A stretch of 64,000 nt of DNA from Vreelandella profundi (GCF_019722725.1 NZ_CP077941.1:1922001-1986000); one strand, 5' to 3'; positions 27,948-38,469 are shown, counted from the first letter of the stretch. A program made the numbers and translations. The notes: generated from the letters alone by a model not told the origin.

Positions 27948-29173
27948 TAGGCAGTCTCCTCGGCCGGTACACCGGTACGCTTAACGCGGCGCTTGATATT
28001 GGCCTGGACGAAGAAATGGTCAATCAGCGGTGCAAACAGGTTCGCGAACAGAATCGCAAGCATGATGCCTTCTGGGAAGGCCGGGTTCACAACGCGAATT
28101 AAGACAGTCATCACACCAATCAGCGCACCAAATATCAGGCGGCCCTGGTTAGTCATCGAGGCTGACACCGGGTCAGTCGCCATGAATACCATACCGAAGG
28201 CAAACCCGCCAATAACCAGATGCCAGTACCAGGGCATGGCGAACATGGCGTTGGTATCGGAGCCTATCAGGTTAAAGAGTGTACTGGTGGCCACCATGCC
28301 CAGGAACACACCCAGCATGATTCGCCATGAGGCAATACGTGTCCACAGCAGTACCGCCGCCCCCATAAAGATGGCCAGCGTAGAAACCTCACCCACAGAG
28401 CCTGGGATAAAGCCAAGGAAGGCATCCCACCAGCTAAAGGTATTGGTCAGCGCGGTCATGCCGTCTTGGAAGGCCAGAGAAAGCGCGGTGGCGCCCGTAT
28501 AACCATCGGCTGCGACCCATACCGAGTCACCCGAGATTTGCGCCGGGTAAGCGAAGTATAGGAATGCACGCGCCGTTAGTGCGGGGTTCAAGAAGTTCTT
28601 GCCCGTTCCGCCGAAGATTTCTTTGCCAATCACCACACCAAAGGTGATGCCTAAAGCAACCTGCCAAAGCGGGATAGTCGCCGGAAGAATCAACGCAAAC
28701 AGCACTGACGTTACGAAGAAACCTTCGTTCACCTCATGGCCACGCTTAATCGCGAACAGTACTTCCCAGAAACCGCCCACTGCAAACGTTACTAAATAGA
28801 TAGGTAAGAAGTAGGTAGCACCAAGAACAAAGTTAGCCCATAAGCTGCTGGAATCATGACCCGACGCCAAGGTCATCATGATCGCTTCGCGCCAGCCACC
28901 CATTGATGCATAGCCCGCATCGATGGCGACGTTAGCTTGCCAACCGGCATTCCACATACCAAATAGCATGGCGGGGAACGTGCACAGCCAAACGGTGATC
29001 ATCATGCGCTTAAGATCAATACCATCGCGCACGTGGGCCGTCGTTTTAGCAACGCTCGGCGGTGAGTAGAAAATAGTATCTACCGCTTCAAATAGCGGAT
29101 AGAACTTTTCGTACTTCCCGCCCTTGTGGAAATGCGGCTCGATATTTTGGAGTGTCTGTTGAATACCCATCAT
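27947..29173 (-). CDS. nqrB: Na+-translocating NADH:quinone reductase subunit B
   Basis: Ten-helix membrane subunit, 408 residues, that binds covalent FMN and riboflavin and forms part of the sodium channel. The flavinylation motif TGATALS is near residues 226-232. [19 protein letters not shown] and [20 protein letters not shown] are conserved. Its start overlaps the nqrA stop, which marks translational coupling. Confidence 0.97.
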   Translation of the reverse strand: MMGIQQTLQNIEPHFHKGGKYEKFYPLFEAVDTIFYSPPSVAKTTAHVRDGIDLKRMMITVWLCTFPAMLFGMWNAGWQANVAIDAGYASMGGWREAIMMTLASGHDSSSLWANFVLGATYFLPIYLVTFAVGGFWEVLFAIKRGHEVNEGFFVTSVLFALILPATIPLWQVALGITFGVVIGKEIFGGTGKNFLNPALTARAFLYFAYPAQISGDSVWVAADGYTGATALSLAFQDGMTALTNTFSWWDAFLGFIPGSVGEVSTLAIFMGAAVLLWTRIASWRIMLGVFLGMVATSTLFNLIGSDTNAMFAMPWYWHLVIGGFAFGMVFMATDPVSASMTNQGRLIFGALIGVMTVLIRVVNPAFPEGIMLAILFANLFAPLIDHFFVQANIKRRVKRTGVPAEETA

Positions 29174-30537
29174 CAGGCCTCTTTCTCGATCATGGAGAGA
29201 TTGTCACGCAGGATGGGGCCGTATTCGTATTTGCCAGGGCAAACGTACGTGCACAGCGCCAGATCCTCTTCGTCCAGCTCAAGACACCCAAGCTGCATGG
29301 CAGCCTCAATGTCACCCACGATCAGCGAACGCAAAAGTTGAGTAGGCATAATGTCTAGCGGCATCACTTTCTCGTAGACACCGATGGGCACCATCGCACG
29401 CTCAGAACCATTCGTTGACGTCGTCGGCGCATAGTTGCTCAGCCCTTTAATTTTGGAAATATAAATTCCCAAAACCGAGTGGCGATTAGCACCGGGAGAC
29501 ATCCAGCCCATGAATGTGCGTTTATTGCCTTCTTCTAGCAAGCTCACTTGGTTACCGAAGCGGCCTAGATAGGTCAACTTGCCTTCTGCCGAAAAACCAG
29601 AAAAAACTGAACCAGAAATGACGCGAGTGTCATCAGGCTTGATAACGTCGCCGTCCAGCAGTTCATCCGTATTGGCACCTAGGCGTGTACGAATTAGCCG
29701 AGGATTCTCGGCACGTGGACCGCCGATGGCAATAACACGGCTCACGTCCAGCTTACCTTCTACAAACAGCTTGCCGAACGCAATCACGTCCTGATAGCCG
29801 ATGTGCCACACTTTTTTATGCAGTGCGACCGGAGAAAGATAATGAATGTGGGTCCCTACCAAGCCAGCAGGATGAGGCCCCCCAAAGCTTTCGGTTTTCA
29901 CACCGTCTACATCGCCGCCCGGAATAGAGGCATTTTCGCCTGTACCCTTTTCACCTGTACATAGGAAGACGTTGCCCTCGGTAAGGCGCGTTAACACCTT
30001 GAGGCCGTCCTCAAATGCCTGCGGCTGTTCATTAATGATCAGTGCAGGGTCAGGGCTCAGCGGATGAGTATCCACGGCGGTCACAAAAATATCGACCGGC
30101 GTGCTGTCGATAGCTGGCGTGCGAGAGAATGGACGCGTGCGTAGCGCTGTCCATAGCCCAGATTCCACCAGCTGATCAACTACGGCCTGACGATCAAGCT
30201 GTGCAATGGTATTACGATCATGAGCTGCGAATTCAATCGCCTCCTCAGTCTCGTCAACTTTAATCACAACAGATAGCAAACGACGTTTTTCGCCACGGTT
30301 TATTGCAAGCACTTCACCGGCAGCAGGCGCTGTATAGCGCACGCCATCAATCTTCTTGTCGGTGAAGAGCAATTGGCCTAGTTTGACCTTATCCCCTTCC
30401 TGAACTTCCATTGTTGGCTTCATGCCAACGTAGTCAGTACCCAGGATTGCCACGTGGTGCACAGGCCGCGCATCTTCAATACGCTGCTCGGGCGCTCCCG
30501 TGATGGGGAGATCCAGGCCTTTTTTGACTTCGATCAT
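29173..30537 (-). CDS. nqrA: Na+-translocating NADH:quinone reductase subunit A
   Basis: Cytoplasmic quinone-binding subunit, 454 residues, starting [53 protein letters not shown] and the C-terminal [17 protein letters not shown] are diagnostic. It is the first gene of nqrABCDEF, the primary sodium pump that couples NADH oxidation to Na+ export, an expected energy system for a salt-adapted bacterium. Confidence 0.97.
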   Translation of the reverse strand: MIEVKKGLDLPITGAPEQRIEDARPVHHVAILGTDYVGMKPTMEVQEGDKVKLGQLLFTDKKIDGVRYTAPAAGEVLAINRGEKRRLLSVVIKVDETEEAIEFAAHDRNTIAQLDRQAVVDQLVESGLWTALRTRPFSRTPAIDSTPVDIFVTAVDTHPLSPDPALIINEQPQAFEDGLKVLTRLTEGNVFLCTGEKGTGENASIPGGDVDGVKTESFGGPHPAGLVGTHIHYLSPVALHKKVWHIGYQDVIAFGKLFVEGKLDVSRVIAIGGPRAENPRLIRTRLGANTDELLDGDVIKPDDTRVISGSVFSGFSAEGKLTYLGRFGNQVSLLEEGNKRTFMGWMSPGANRHSVLGIYISKIKGLSNYAPTTSTNGSERAMVPIGVYEKVMPLDIMPTQLLRSLIVGDIEAAMQLGCLELDEEDLALCTYVCPGKYEYGPILRDNLSMIEKEA

Positions 30538-30767
30538 AGTCTCGCCCAGTTGTTGGATCGGATATACGAAGGTATGGGGTTCGAATGCTTCTTTTCTGCT
30601 CAGTGAATTCTTGTTTTCTGCTCAGATTGTTACCAGTCAGGCCCAAGCAGCACTTGAACCACCCCGAAAAATCCCTCTTATTATAAAGACAAGCGCGTCC
30701 AATGACCACATCCCTTATGATCTTCAAAAGTGCTATATACATACACAAGAAGGTGAATTGAGACCAA
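30538..30767 (-). promoter_or_regulatory. nqr operon upstream region
   Basis: About 230 gene-free bases between the gap terminator and nqrA. The operon promoter must lie here on the minus strand, but no convincing -35/-10 pair stands out. Nothing else was recognised. Confidence 0.4.
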
Positions 30768-30796
30768 AAAAAGGCGCCACCCAGAGGTAGCGCCCG
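30768..30796 (-). terminator. Intrinsic terminator of the GAPDH gene
   Basis: On the minus strand GGCGC-T-ACC-TCTG-GGT-G-GCGCC is followed by seven T. It lies about 55 bases past the stop of the long GAPDH gene and insulates it from the downstream nqr operon. Confidence 0.85.
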
Positions 30797-30849
30797 TTTG
30801 TCCTGCTCGCATGAACGTCCAACGCACGGACTTTCCTACGACTAATTAC

Positions 30850-32304
30850 TTAGCGTGGTAACTTTAAGAACTGCACATTAGACATCTGCTGCAAAATACG
30901 CACTACCTGACAGCTGTAGCCAAACTCATTGTCGTACCACACATAAACGACAGCGTGATGACCGCTCGCAATCGTTGCCTTGGCATCCACGATGCCCGCA
31001 TGGCGGTTGCCAACGAAATCAGATGACACCACTTCAGCTGAATCAACGAAGTCAATCTGCTTCTGATAGGCGGACTCAATCGACATGCGGCGCAGGTAGT
31101 CATTTAGCTCACCAGCGTCGACTTCCTTATCCAGCGTCAGGTTTAGAATCGCCATGGACACGTTGGGGATCGGCACGCGAATCGCGTTTCCTGTTAGCTT
31201 ACCCTCTAGTTCAGGTAGCGCTTTAGCAGCAGCTTTAGCGGCTCCCGTTTCAGTCAATACCATGTTGAGCGCCGCGCTACGGCCACGACGATCGCCTTTA
31301 TGGTAATTGTCGATCAAATTCTGATCGTTGGTGTAGGCATGAACGGTTTCAACGTGACCATTCACAACGCCGTATTCGTCGTTGAGCACCTTTAATACCG
31401 GCACAATCGCATTGGTCGTGCATGATGCAGCGGAAACAATAAGATCGCTATCGCCAATCGACGCATGGTTAATGCCATAAACAATATTCTTGATGTCGCC
31501 TTTGCCCGGCGCCGTTAGCAGGGCCTTAGCAGTACCTTTACACTTCAAATGCTGACCCAGGCCGTCTTCATCACGCCAGATACCGGTATTATCAACAATC
31601 ACAGCGTTGTTAATGCCGTACTCGGTGTAATCAATCTCACTGGGGGAATCAGCGTAAATAACCTGGATAACGTTGCCATTAACCGTTAACGTGCGCGCCT
31701 GCGCATCGACGATAATCGTACCGTCAAACGGGCCGTGAACTGAATCACGACGCAGCAGGCTGGCGCGTTTTTCAAGATCTTTCGCCACGTCGCCACGACC
31801 GCGCACCACGATGGCGCGTAGCCGCAACAGATTACCGCCGCCGGCCTTCTCAACCATCACGCGCGCCAACAGGCGACCAATACGACCAAACCCGTAAAGC
31901 ACCACATCTTGAGGCTCGCCCGTGCTCGCGCCCGGCTGATAACCATCAATAATTTCATGAAGCTCTTTACGCAGGAAAGCTTCAACGTCACCGCCACCCT
32001 GGCGCTTAAACATCACCGCCAGCTTACCGACATCGACATGCGCAGGCCCAAGATTGAGCGCAATCATGCCTTTTAGGATGGGATACGTATCGTCGACAAA
32101 CAGCTCAGTCCCTTCCAGCTTGCGCACGAAGCGATGGTCTTTAAGAATGCGAATGACCGACCGCTTAATCAACGAACGTCCGAACATGGTGGCAACAACA
32201 TTATTTTGACGATAGAGCTGACCCACCATTGGGATCATCTGTTCCGCCAAAGCCTCGTTACCCTGCCATTCTTGAAAAACGTTTTCGAGAGCTTGCTGAC
32301 TCAC
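30850..32304 (-). CDS. gap: Long-form glyceraldehyde-3-phosphate dehydrogenase
   Basis: NAD(P)-dependent phosphorylating GAPDH of the long type known from pseudomonads. It has about 130 extra N-terminal residues before the usual fold. The nucleotide fold (VVLYGFGRIGRLLARVM) and catalytic Cys 295 in SAASCTTNAIVPVLK are visible. The GTG at 32304 is chosen: GAGG lies 6-7 bases upstream, and the product MSQQALENVFQEW aligns with pseudomonad homologues. Upstream alternatives give up to 13 more residues. It is divergent from mfd. Confidence 0.92.
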   Translation of the reverse strand: MSQQALENVFQEWQGNEALAEQMIPMVGQLYRQNNVVATMFGRSLIKRSVIRILKDHRFVRKLEGTELFVDDTYPILKGMIALNLGPAHVDVGKLAVMFKRQGGGDVEAFLRKELHEIIDGYQPGASTGEPQDVVLYGFGRIGRLLARVMVEKAGGGNLLRLRAIVVRGRGDVAKDLEKRASLLRRDSVHGPFDGTIIVDAQARTLTVNGNVIQVIYADSPSEIDYTEYGINNAVIVDNTGIWRDEDGLGQHLKCKGTAKALLTAPGKGDIKNIVYGINHASIGDSDLIVSAASCTTNAIVPVLKVLNDEYGVVNGHVETVHAYTNDQNLIDNYHKGDRRGRSAALNMVLTETGAAKAAAKALPELEGKLTGNAIRVPIPNVSMAILNLTLDKEVDAGELNDYLRRMSIESAYQKQIDFVDSAEVVSSDFVGNRHAGIVDAKATIASGHHAVVYVWYDNEFGYSCQVVRILQQMSNVQFLKLPR

Positions 32305-32485
32305 GTGCGGCCTCATTAATGTAGTGAAAAAGTGTAAAAACAATAAGTAAAAAACAATTTTCGTGCTGCATTATCCTAGCCAAGCGCCGTCGTCGCAATG
32401 AAAGGATGGTCGCACAGCGTGTAGGCGTATTACAGAATCGTCGATTTGACTACAAGCTTGCCGCGCAAGCCTCCAACGATTAGCA

Positions 32486-32551
32486 GCTGTCGATCAGCGA
32501 CAGCACTCTAACTGAAACGGGTGATCGTGTATGATCTGCTTTCCGTTTCAG
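32486..32551. promoter_or_regulatory. Two perfect inverted repeats between gap and mfd
   Basis: GCTGTCG-ATCAG-CGACAGC (32486-32504) is a 7-bp stem. Immediately after it CTGAAACGG (32512-32520) and CCGTTTCAG (32543-32551) form a 9-bp dyad with a 22-base spacer. Both lie ahead of the mfd start at 32572. They may be operators or leader-RNA structures; no known consensus fits. Confidence 0.55.
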
Positions 32552-32571
32552 CGCAAAACGATATCTTGATT

Positions 32572-35500
32572 ATGCCGACTTTTTCTCTGCTCGAACCGCC
32601 CCAGCCCGAAGGGACTCGCGATACGCTCTACTGGACATCGCCGCCGGGCAGCGCGACTGCGCTGGCACTTTCCCGCGTTGCAACCCAGGCGCCTTTATTG
32701 GTCATCACGCCCAATACGGCCAGCGCGCAGCGCCTTGAGCAAGATCTGTATTTCTACAGCGACGTACCGGTGCTGCCCTTCCCAGATTGGGAAACGCTGC
32801 CCTACGACAGCTTTTCACCCCATCAAGACATTGTCTCGGCACGACTACGCACGCTTCGTCAACTGCAAGATGGCGTACGCGGCATTGTACTGGTGCCAAT
32901 CAACACGCTGATGCAGCGCCTGCCACCGGTTGAATATATTGCCGGGCGAGTGATGACCTTAAAAACCGGCGAGCGATTGGACCGTGAGATCTTTCGCGAA
33001 TCATTATCGCGAGCGGGCTACCGTGCGGTAGAAACGGTTTATGAACCCGGCGAATACGCCATGCGCGGCGCGCTGATCGATCTGTTTGCCATGGGCATGG
33101 ATGAACCAATCCGTATCGACTTGTTTGATGATGAAATCGATACGCTGCGCCACTTTGATCCAGGCAGCCAGCGCTCTACGGATAAACTTGAGTCACTCGA
33201 GCTATTACCCGCCCATGAGTACTCGCTTAGCCGTAGTGCCATTGCCTGTTTCCGCGAAAAATTTGAAACGCTGTTTGACGTCGACCCACGCCAATGCCCG
33301 CTTTATAACGATGCATTAAAAGGTATTCCGTCACCGGGCCTTGAGCACTATTTACCGCTATTTTTTGAACATACCGCCTCGTTATTCGATCACCTGACGA
33401 ATGACACGCGGGTGGCCTTGCTGCCCGGGGTTTTCCAAGCTGCCGAGCAGCATTGGCAGGCAATAGATGCCCGCTTCGTCAACTTAGGCGTGGACAATAC
33501 GCGCCCGCTTCTGCCTCCGCACCGGGCATTTTTTCCAGTCAGCGACGTCTTTTCGGCCATCAAATCGTATCCGCGCATTGAGCTGACCGAAGACAGCCAT
33601 CAGCGCCATGCGCAGCTGCCTGAAGCCGCACCGCTTCCCACGCTGTCGATCAACTCGCGGGCCAAAAAACCGTTGGGCGATCTGTCCGCGTTTTTAAGCT
33701 CACACCCTAAAACACGCGCGCTGTTTGTAGCGGAATCCCGCGGCCGGCGCGAGGCATTAGAAGAGATACTGGCACCGCTGAAGCTATCGCTGCCCCACAC
33801 CGAAAGCTTCCATGCGTTTCTAGCTGGCAGCGAACAGTATGCGATTACCGAAGGTTTAGTCGACAGCGGCCTCTGGCTTAACAGCCCTAGCTTGGCGGTT
33901 ATCAGCGAAACCGAGTTATTTGGCGAAGTCGTACGGCAAAGTCGACGTCGTGAAAAAGTCACCGATGACAACGAGCTGGCAGTACGCCACCTATCAGAGC
34001 TGCGTGAGGGCGCGCCGGTGGTTCACCAGGCCCATGGCGTGGGCCGCTATTTAGGCCTTGAGACCCTTGAGGCAGGCGGTCAGGCAAATGAGTTCCTTGC
34101 GCTTTCCTATGCAGATGGCGCCAAGCTGTATGTGCCCGTCGACAGCCTACACATGATCTCCCGCTACAGCGGCGCCGACGACGAACTGGCGCCTCTGCAT
34201 AAGCTGGGCTCAGATCAATGGGAAAAAGCACGCCGTAAAGCCGCCGAGAAAATTCGTGATACCGCCGCTGAACTGCTGGACGTTTACGCACGCAGGGAAG
34301 CTCAGCAGGGCGTGGTCTACGAAGCCCCCGGGGAAGACTACCTACGTTTCTCAGCCAACTTCCCGTTTGAGGAGACACCCGATCAGCATGCGGCCATTGA
34401 GGCGGTGATTAGCGACATGACATCGCCACAGCCGATGGACCGTGTGGTATGCGGCGACGTAGGCTTCGGCAAAACAGAAGTCGCCATGCGCGCGGCGTTT
34501 CTAGCCGTGCAGTCCGGCCGTCAGGTCGTCGTACTGGTGCCGACCACTCTGCTAGCACGCCAGCATTTTGAGAACTTCCGCGATCGCTTTGCCGATACCG
34601 CCGTCAATATTGGCCTGATCTCACGTTTCACCAGCGCCAAAGAAGTTTCACAAACGATGGAAAGCATTAAAAACGGCCAAACAGATATTGTGATCGGTAC
34701 TCACAAGCTGCTCTCAAAAAGCGTTGAGCTACCTAAAATGGGCCTGCTCATTATCGACGAGGAACATCGCTTTGGGGTTGCCCAGAAAGAGAAGCTGAAA
34801 ACATTACGCGCTGAGATCGACATATTAACCCTGACCGCCACGCCTATTCCGCGCACGCTAAATATGGCCATGAGCGGCATCCGCGATCTATCGATCATCG
34901 CCACCCCGCCGGCGCGCCGTCTTTCGGTCAAAACCTTCGTACAGCAGCATGACGACAGCGTGATTAAAGAAGCCCTGCTGCGTGAAATATTGCGCGGCGG
35001 CCAGGTCTACGTGCTGCATAACGAAGTCAAAACGATCGAAAACACTGCAGAAAAAATTCGCGAATTGATACCCGAAGCGCGCGTTGGCGTTGCCCATGGC
35101 CAGCTGCCTGAGCGCAGCCTAGAACGCATCATGTCGGACTTCTACCACCGTCGATTTAACGTACTGGTGTGTTCTACCATTATTGAGACGGGCATTGATG
35201 TGCCTAGCGCCAACACCATCATCATTGAGCGCGCTGACAAGTTTGGCCTAGCCCAACTACACCAGCTGCGTGGGCGAGTTGGCCGCAGCCACCATCAAGC
35301 CTATGCCTATCTTTTGACCCCGACGCCAAAAGCCATGACGCGCGATGCGATAAAACGCCTTGAGGCTATCAGCGCTTCGGATGATTTAGGGGCGGGCTTT
35401 ACGCTGGCTAGCCACGATATGGAAATTCGCGGGGCAGGCGAACTGCTGGGTGATGAGCAGAGCGGCCAAATGGAAACCATTGGCTATACGCTTTATATGG

Positions 35501-36021
35501 AAATGCTTGATCGAGCAGTAAAGGCAATTCGTGCCGGCAAAACCCCCAATATCGACACCCCTTTCAATACCGGTGTCGAAATTAGCCTTAACCTGCCCGC
35601 CCTCATCCCCAGCGATTACATTCACGATGTGCAGCAGCGGCTAGTGATGTATAAGCGGATTGCCAATACGCAGAGCGATGGCGAGCTTAAAGAACTGCAG
35701 GTTGAGCTTATTGACCGCTTTGGCTTGCTGCCCGCGCCTTTGAAAAACCTTATTCGCCAAACCAAGCTACGCCATCGCGCTGAGCAGCTAGGTATCAGCC
35801 GAATAGAAGCCGGCGAAAGCCGAGGTCGGGTGCTATTTGAGAGCAGCACCCAGGTCGATCCAATGACGCTGGTGACCCTTATTCAACGCTCACCAAAACA
35901 CTACCGCTTGGACGGCGCGGACACGTTAAGATTTGAATTACCAATGGAAAGTGTTGATAAGCGCTTTCAGCAGCTAGAAAACTTACTCAGCACGCTTAAT
36001 CAAAAAGTAGCGGCGGCGTGA
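32572..36021 (+). CDS. mfd: Transcription-repair coupling factor Mfd
   Basis: ATP-driven translocase that removes stalled RNA polymerase and recruits UvrA. The 1149-residue protein nearly equals E. coli Mfd (1148). A UvrB-like N-terminal module (LPFPDWETLPYDSFSPHQD), an RNA-polymerase-interaction domain (VVHQAHGVGRYLGL), Walker A (GDVGFGKTEVAMRAAF), DEEH box (IIDEEHRFG) and TRCF domain appear in order. The ATG at 32572 (MPTFSLLEPPQ) is preferred over 32521 on length and because the earlier codons overlap the inverted repeat. Confidence 0.96.
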   Translation: MPTFSLLEPPQPEGTRDTLYWTSPPGSATALALSRVATQAPLLVITPNTASAQRLEQDLYFYSDVPVLPFPDWETLPYDSFSPHQDIVSARLRTLRQLQDGVRGIVLVPINTLMQRLPPVEYIAGRVMTLKTGERLDREIFRESLSRAGYRAVETVYEPGEYAMRGALIDLFAMGMDEPIRIDLFDDEIDTLRHFDPGSQRSTDKLESLELLPAHEYSLSRSAIACFREKFETLFDVDPRQCPLYNDALKGIPSPGLEHYLPLFFEHTASLFDHLTNDTRVALLPGVFQAAEQHWQAIDARFVNLGVDNTRPLLPPHRAFFPVSDVFSAIKSYPRIELTEDSHQRHAQLPEAAPLPTLSINSRAKKPLGDLSAFLSSHPKTRALFVAESRGRREALEEILAPLKLSLPHTESFHAFLAGSEQYAITEGLVDSGLWLNSPSLAVISETELFGEVVRQSRRREKVTDDNELAVRHLSELREGAPVVHQAHGVGRYLGLETLEAGGQANEFLALSYADGAKLYVPVDSLHMISRYSGADDELAPLHKLGSDQWEKARRKAAEKIRDTAAELLDVYARREAQQGVVYEAPGEDYLRFSANFPFEETPDQHAAIEAVISDMTSPQPMDRVVCGDVGFGKTEVAMRAAFLAVQSGRQVVVLVPTTLLARQHFENFRDRFADTAVNIGLISRFTSAKEVSQTMESIKNGQTDIVIGTHKLLSKSVELPKMGLLIIDEEHRFGVAQKEKLKTLRAEIDILTLTATPIPRTLNMAMSGIRDLSIIATPPARRLSVKTFVQQHDDSVIKEALLREILRGGQVYVLHNEVKTIENTAEKIRELIPEARVGVAHGQLPERSLERIMSDFYHRRFNVLVCSTIIETGIDVPSANTIIIERADKFGLAQLHQLRGRVGRSHHQAYAYLLTPTPKAMTRDAIKRLEAISASDDLGAGFTLASHDMEIRGAGELLGDEQSGQMETIGYTLYMEMLDRAVKAIRAGKTPNIDTPFNTGVEISLNLPALIPSDYIHDVQQRLVMYKRIANTQSDGELKELQVELIDRFGLLPAPLKNLIRQTKLRHRAEQLGISRIEAGESRGRVLFESSTQVDPMTLVTLIQRSPKHYRLDGADTLRFELPMESVDKRFQQLENLLSTLNQKVAAA

Positions 36022-36105
36022 ACCTTGGGGCAAACTTGTCAGTAGCTATGCCCTACTGGTCACCAAAACGCGCATTAGCAGTAAATTAACATATTAGGAA
36101 TGACT

Positions 36106-37221
36106 ATGAACATTCGACATACTTTCAATCTCTGGGGCCCCACCAGCTTGGCCGTGCTGTTAGCGGCTAGCCTGGCGACCCCTGCTTTTGCGCAATCTGC
36201 TGACGAGCAGGTAGACAGCCAGCAAGCGCAAGAAATCAACCTCGATGCCGTCGACAGCGCATCACAGGTTGCTAGCCGAGACGAGCTGCCCCGCGGCCAC
36301 TTCCGCCTACCTGAAACCGGCGACATCGTCGGAGAACGTTATACGGTAGTCGTCGAAGACCCTAGCCAGACACTCGTTGATGTTGCTCGACGCCACAATA
36401 TTGGCTATGAAGAAATTCGCATGGCCAATCCTGACGTCAGCCTATGGGTTCCTGGCGCAGGTACCGAGGTCGTTATTCCGGCGCAGTATATTCTACCCCC
36501 AGCCCCCCGCGAAGGCGTTGTGGTTAACCTATCTGAGCTGCGTCTTTACTATTACCCTGCCGACAATCCTGGCATCGTTGAAACCTACCCGATCAGTGTC
36601 GGCCGGGATGAGTTTGCAACTCCAATTGGCATCACTCGCACAACCGTTAAGGTTAAAGACCCGGCATGGGCACCGCCGGCTTCAATGCGCCGTGAGGCGG
36701 CCGAACGTGGCGATCCAGCGCCTTCGATTGTCCCCGCAGGCCCTGACAACCCCCTTGGCGAGCACGCTATCCTTCTGGCAATGCCTAGCTACTTAATTCA
36801 CGGCACCAACAAGCCAGACGGCGTAGGCATGCGCGTTAGCCGTGGCTGCATTCGCATGTACCCTGAAGATATCGCGTCCCTGTATGAGCGCTTACCGAGC
36901 GGTACTCAGGTCAACCTGATGGATGCGCCCTTTAAAGCAGGCTGGGGAGCCGACGGCACACTGTTCGTGCAGTCCTTCCCTCAGCTTGAAGAAAATGTTG
37001 GTGATTTCGAGCCGATGCGCAACGCAATTGACCGTGTTACGGCGCTAACTGAAGATCAAGTCGAGATCGACCCAGAGCAGATAGAGCGTGCCGTTGACGC
37101 ACCAGACGGCCAATTTATTGCCCTCTTTGGCCCCGGAGCACCTGAAATAAAACCCGAGCCTGTCGAACTTATCGACGAAATTGAGCTCACGGCAGCATCT
37201 AGCAGCGAAGAAAAAGCTTGA
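36106..37221 (+). CDS. L,D-transpeptidase with LysM-like domain (YbiS/ErfK type)
   Basis: Periplasmic enzyme that crosslinks peptidoglycan or attaches lipoprotein to it. A signal peptide (to about residue 30, ending PAFAQ) is followed by a LysM-like segment (GERYTVVVEDPSQTLVDVAR). A YkuD catalytic domain holds the His in YLIHGTNKPDG and the Cys in SRGCIRMYPEDI. The acidic C-terminal tail of ~80 residues is unusual. The ATG at 36106 is chosen for its AGGA spacing; ATG 36100 is too close. It faces an Lpp-like lipoprotein gene. Confidence 0.92.
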   Translation: MNIRHTFNLWGPTSLAVLLAASLATPAFAQSADEQVDSQQAQEINLDAVDSASQVASRDELPRGHFRLPETGDIVGERYTVVVEDPSQTLVDVARRHNIGYEEIRMANPDVSLWVPGAGTEVVIPAQYILPPAPREGVVVNLSELRLYYYPADNPGIVETYPISVGRDEFATPIGITRTTVKVKDPAWAPPASMRREAAERGDPAPSIVPAGPDNPLGEHAILLAMPSYLIHGTNKPDGVGMRVSRGCIRMYPEDIASLYERLPSGTQVNLMDAPFKAGWGADGTLFVQSFPQLEENVGDFEPMRNAIDRVTALTEDQVEIDPEQIERAVDAPDGQFIALFGPGAPEIKPEPVELIDEIELTAASSSEEKA

Positions 37222-37241
37222 TGCGCTGATAGCACAGCAAC

Positions 37242-37270
37242 AAAAAACCCCGCCGAGGCGGGGTTTTTTT
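37242..37270. terminator. Bidirectional intrinsic terminator
   Basis: CCCCGCC-GA-GGCGGGG is flanked by six A on the left and seven T on the right. It terminates the L,D-transpeptidase gene on the plus strand and can serve the convergent lipoprotein gene on the minus strand. Confidence 0.93.
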
Positions 37271-37361
37271 GTGTAGCTGTGTGCAAAGCTTCTTACATTA
37301 CAATCTACACATACAGCAACCGCTGAAAGAGTCTATTGACTCCCCAACAGCCCAGGCAGAA

Positions 37362-37625
37362 TTACTTCTGCATGGAACGCTGGAACATACGGTTCATTTC
37401 TTCACGGTTCTGCTCAGACATCTGCAGAGCAGCCTGCGCATCGCGCTGGGCTTGGTTTGCAGTGTTCATAGCCTGTGAAGCCATGCTGCGTGCTTCTGCA
37501 GCGTCAGCTTGTGCAGACTCAGCAGTCATGCGAACTTCTTCCAGAGCGCTGGTAGAAGCACAACCAGCTAGGATTGCCAGAGAAGCGGCAGCAGCAGTCA
37601 TTTTCAGAGTATTTTTCAGAGTCAT
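37362..37625 (-). CDS. oprI: OprI/Lpp-like alanine-zipper lipoprotein
   Basis: An 87-residue outer-membrane lipoprotein precursor. The lipobox is LAGC (Cys about 22). The mature part is an alanine-rich heptad coiled coil (SAQADAAEARSMASQAMNTA) and ends in lysine (QRSMQK). As in E. coli Lpp, that lysine could be joined to peptidoglycan. AAGGAG lies 6-7 bases before the ATG. It sits between two L,D-transpeptidases, the enzyme class that performs such attachment. Confidence 0.9.
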   Translation of the reverse strand: MTLKNTLKMTAAAASLAILAGCASTSALEEVRMTAESAQADAAEARSMASQAMNTANQAQRDAQAALQMSEQNREEMNRMFQRSMQK

Positions 37626-37680
37626 AATGTTCTCCTTGAGTCGTCCTTGGGTACTACATTAAGGGTATGACAAAGGTAAG

Positions 37681-37757
37681 GCTAAGCTCTTAGCTTAAAT
37701 TTGTCTACCTGCGGTGCAGGTTCTTTTAAATGACTTGTGCTGTTAAGCACGCAAGTC
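37681..37757. repeat. Inverted repeats in the oprI upstream region
   Basis: GCTAAG-CT-CTTAGC (37681-37694) and an imperfect longer dyad, GACTT-GTGCT-GTTA-AGCAC-GC-AAGTC (37732-37757), lie 55-130 bases ahead of the oprI start. They could shape the leader RNA or bind a regulator. No promoter hexamers stand out with certainty. Confidence 0.45.
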
Positions 37758-37839
37758 AAACGCTGTTTTATAATAGTCCACAGCGCTTGTCTATAGCCAC
37801 ATATTTAAAAACCTCGAACTTCCTTACAACGGCGCTAGC

Positions 37840-38469
37840 TTAACGGATCACTACACGGGTGCCAACACCCACTAGCTCTGCGAGGCGATCAATTTGCTCG
37901 TTGGTAACGGCAACACACCCCTGAGTCCAGTTATAGCGCCCGTGAATATCGGGATCCGCGCCGCCCAATCCATGAATACCAATAGCGCCACCAAGCGCCG
38001 TATTCTGGGATGGATGACCGTAACGGCGGTAGTATTCGAAGTAGTCTTCATAATCAGTTTGGGAGTAAATCCCGCTTTCCAATGCCATGCGTGCATGGGC
38101 CGGCGTTGGATAATCAATGGCCATAAAAGTGCGCCATTGGCTTTCGTAATTAAAACGATTGATACGAAACTCGCCCAAAGGGGTCACACTATCGCCACGT
38201 ACACGCTGCGTTTTTGCCCCGGCCCGCCCTAGCGATATCGGCGCAAAGCGCTCTAATAAGGCATTGCCACGAAATACGCTTAGCGTGGACTCCCGGTCAT
38301 CTATCAACACCCATAGTTCGTTGCTGTGCCTAGGCACATGAGCACGAGTGAGCATCGTCTCAACAAGATCTGGGACGCCTGATGGGCTAGGCGAATTCAC
38401 AGCAGCGCTCGCAACGGCGGGAAAACTCAGCGCCATAGCGAGAAAACGACGGCGATTGACAGGCATCAT
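37840..38469 (-). CDS. L,D-transpeptidase (YkuD family), possibly Tat-exported
   Basis: A 209-residue enzyme whose N-terminus NRRRFLAMALSFPAVASA looks like a twin-arginine signal. The YkuD domain has His in GAIGIHGLGG and the catalytic Cys in WTQGCVAVTN, with an Arg six residues before His-type spacing altered from the classic family. It belongs with the short YafK/ErfK-like group. It lies on the same strand as, and upstream of, the OprI-like lipoprotein gene, 214 bases away. Confidence 0.87.
   Translation of the reverse strand: MMPVNRRRFLAMALSFPAVASAAVNSPSPSGVPDLVETMLTRAHVPRHSNELWVLIDDRESTLSVFRGNALLERFAPISLGRAGAKTQRVRGDSVTPLGEFRINRFNYESQWRTFMAIDYPTPAHARMALESGIYSQTDYEDYFEYYRRYGHPSQNTALGGAIGIHGLGGADPDIHGRYNWTQGCVAVTNEQIDRLAELVGVGTRVVIR

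Noticed and set aside
36022..36100. CAGTAG/CTACTG stem as the mfd terminator
   Set aside because: The stem is only 6 bp and no T tract follows it.
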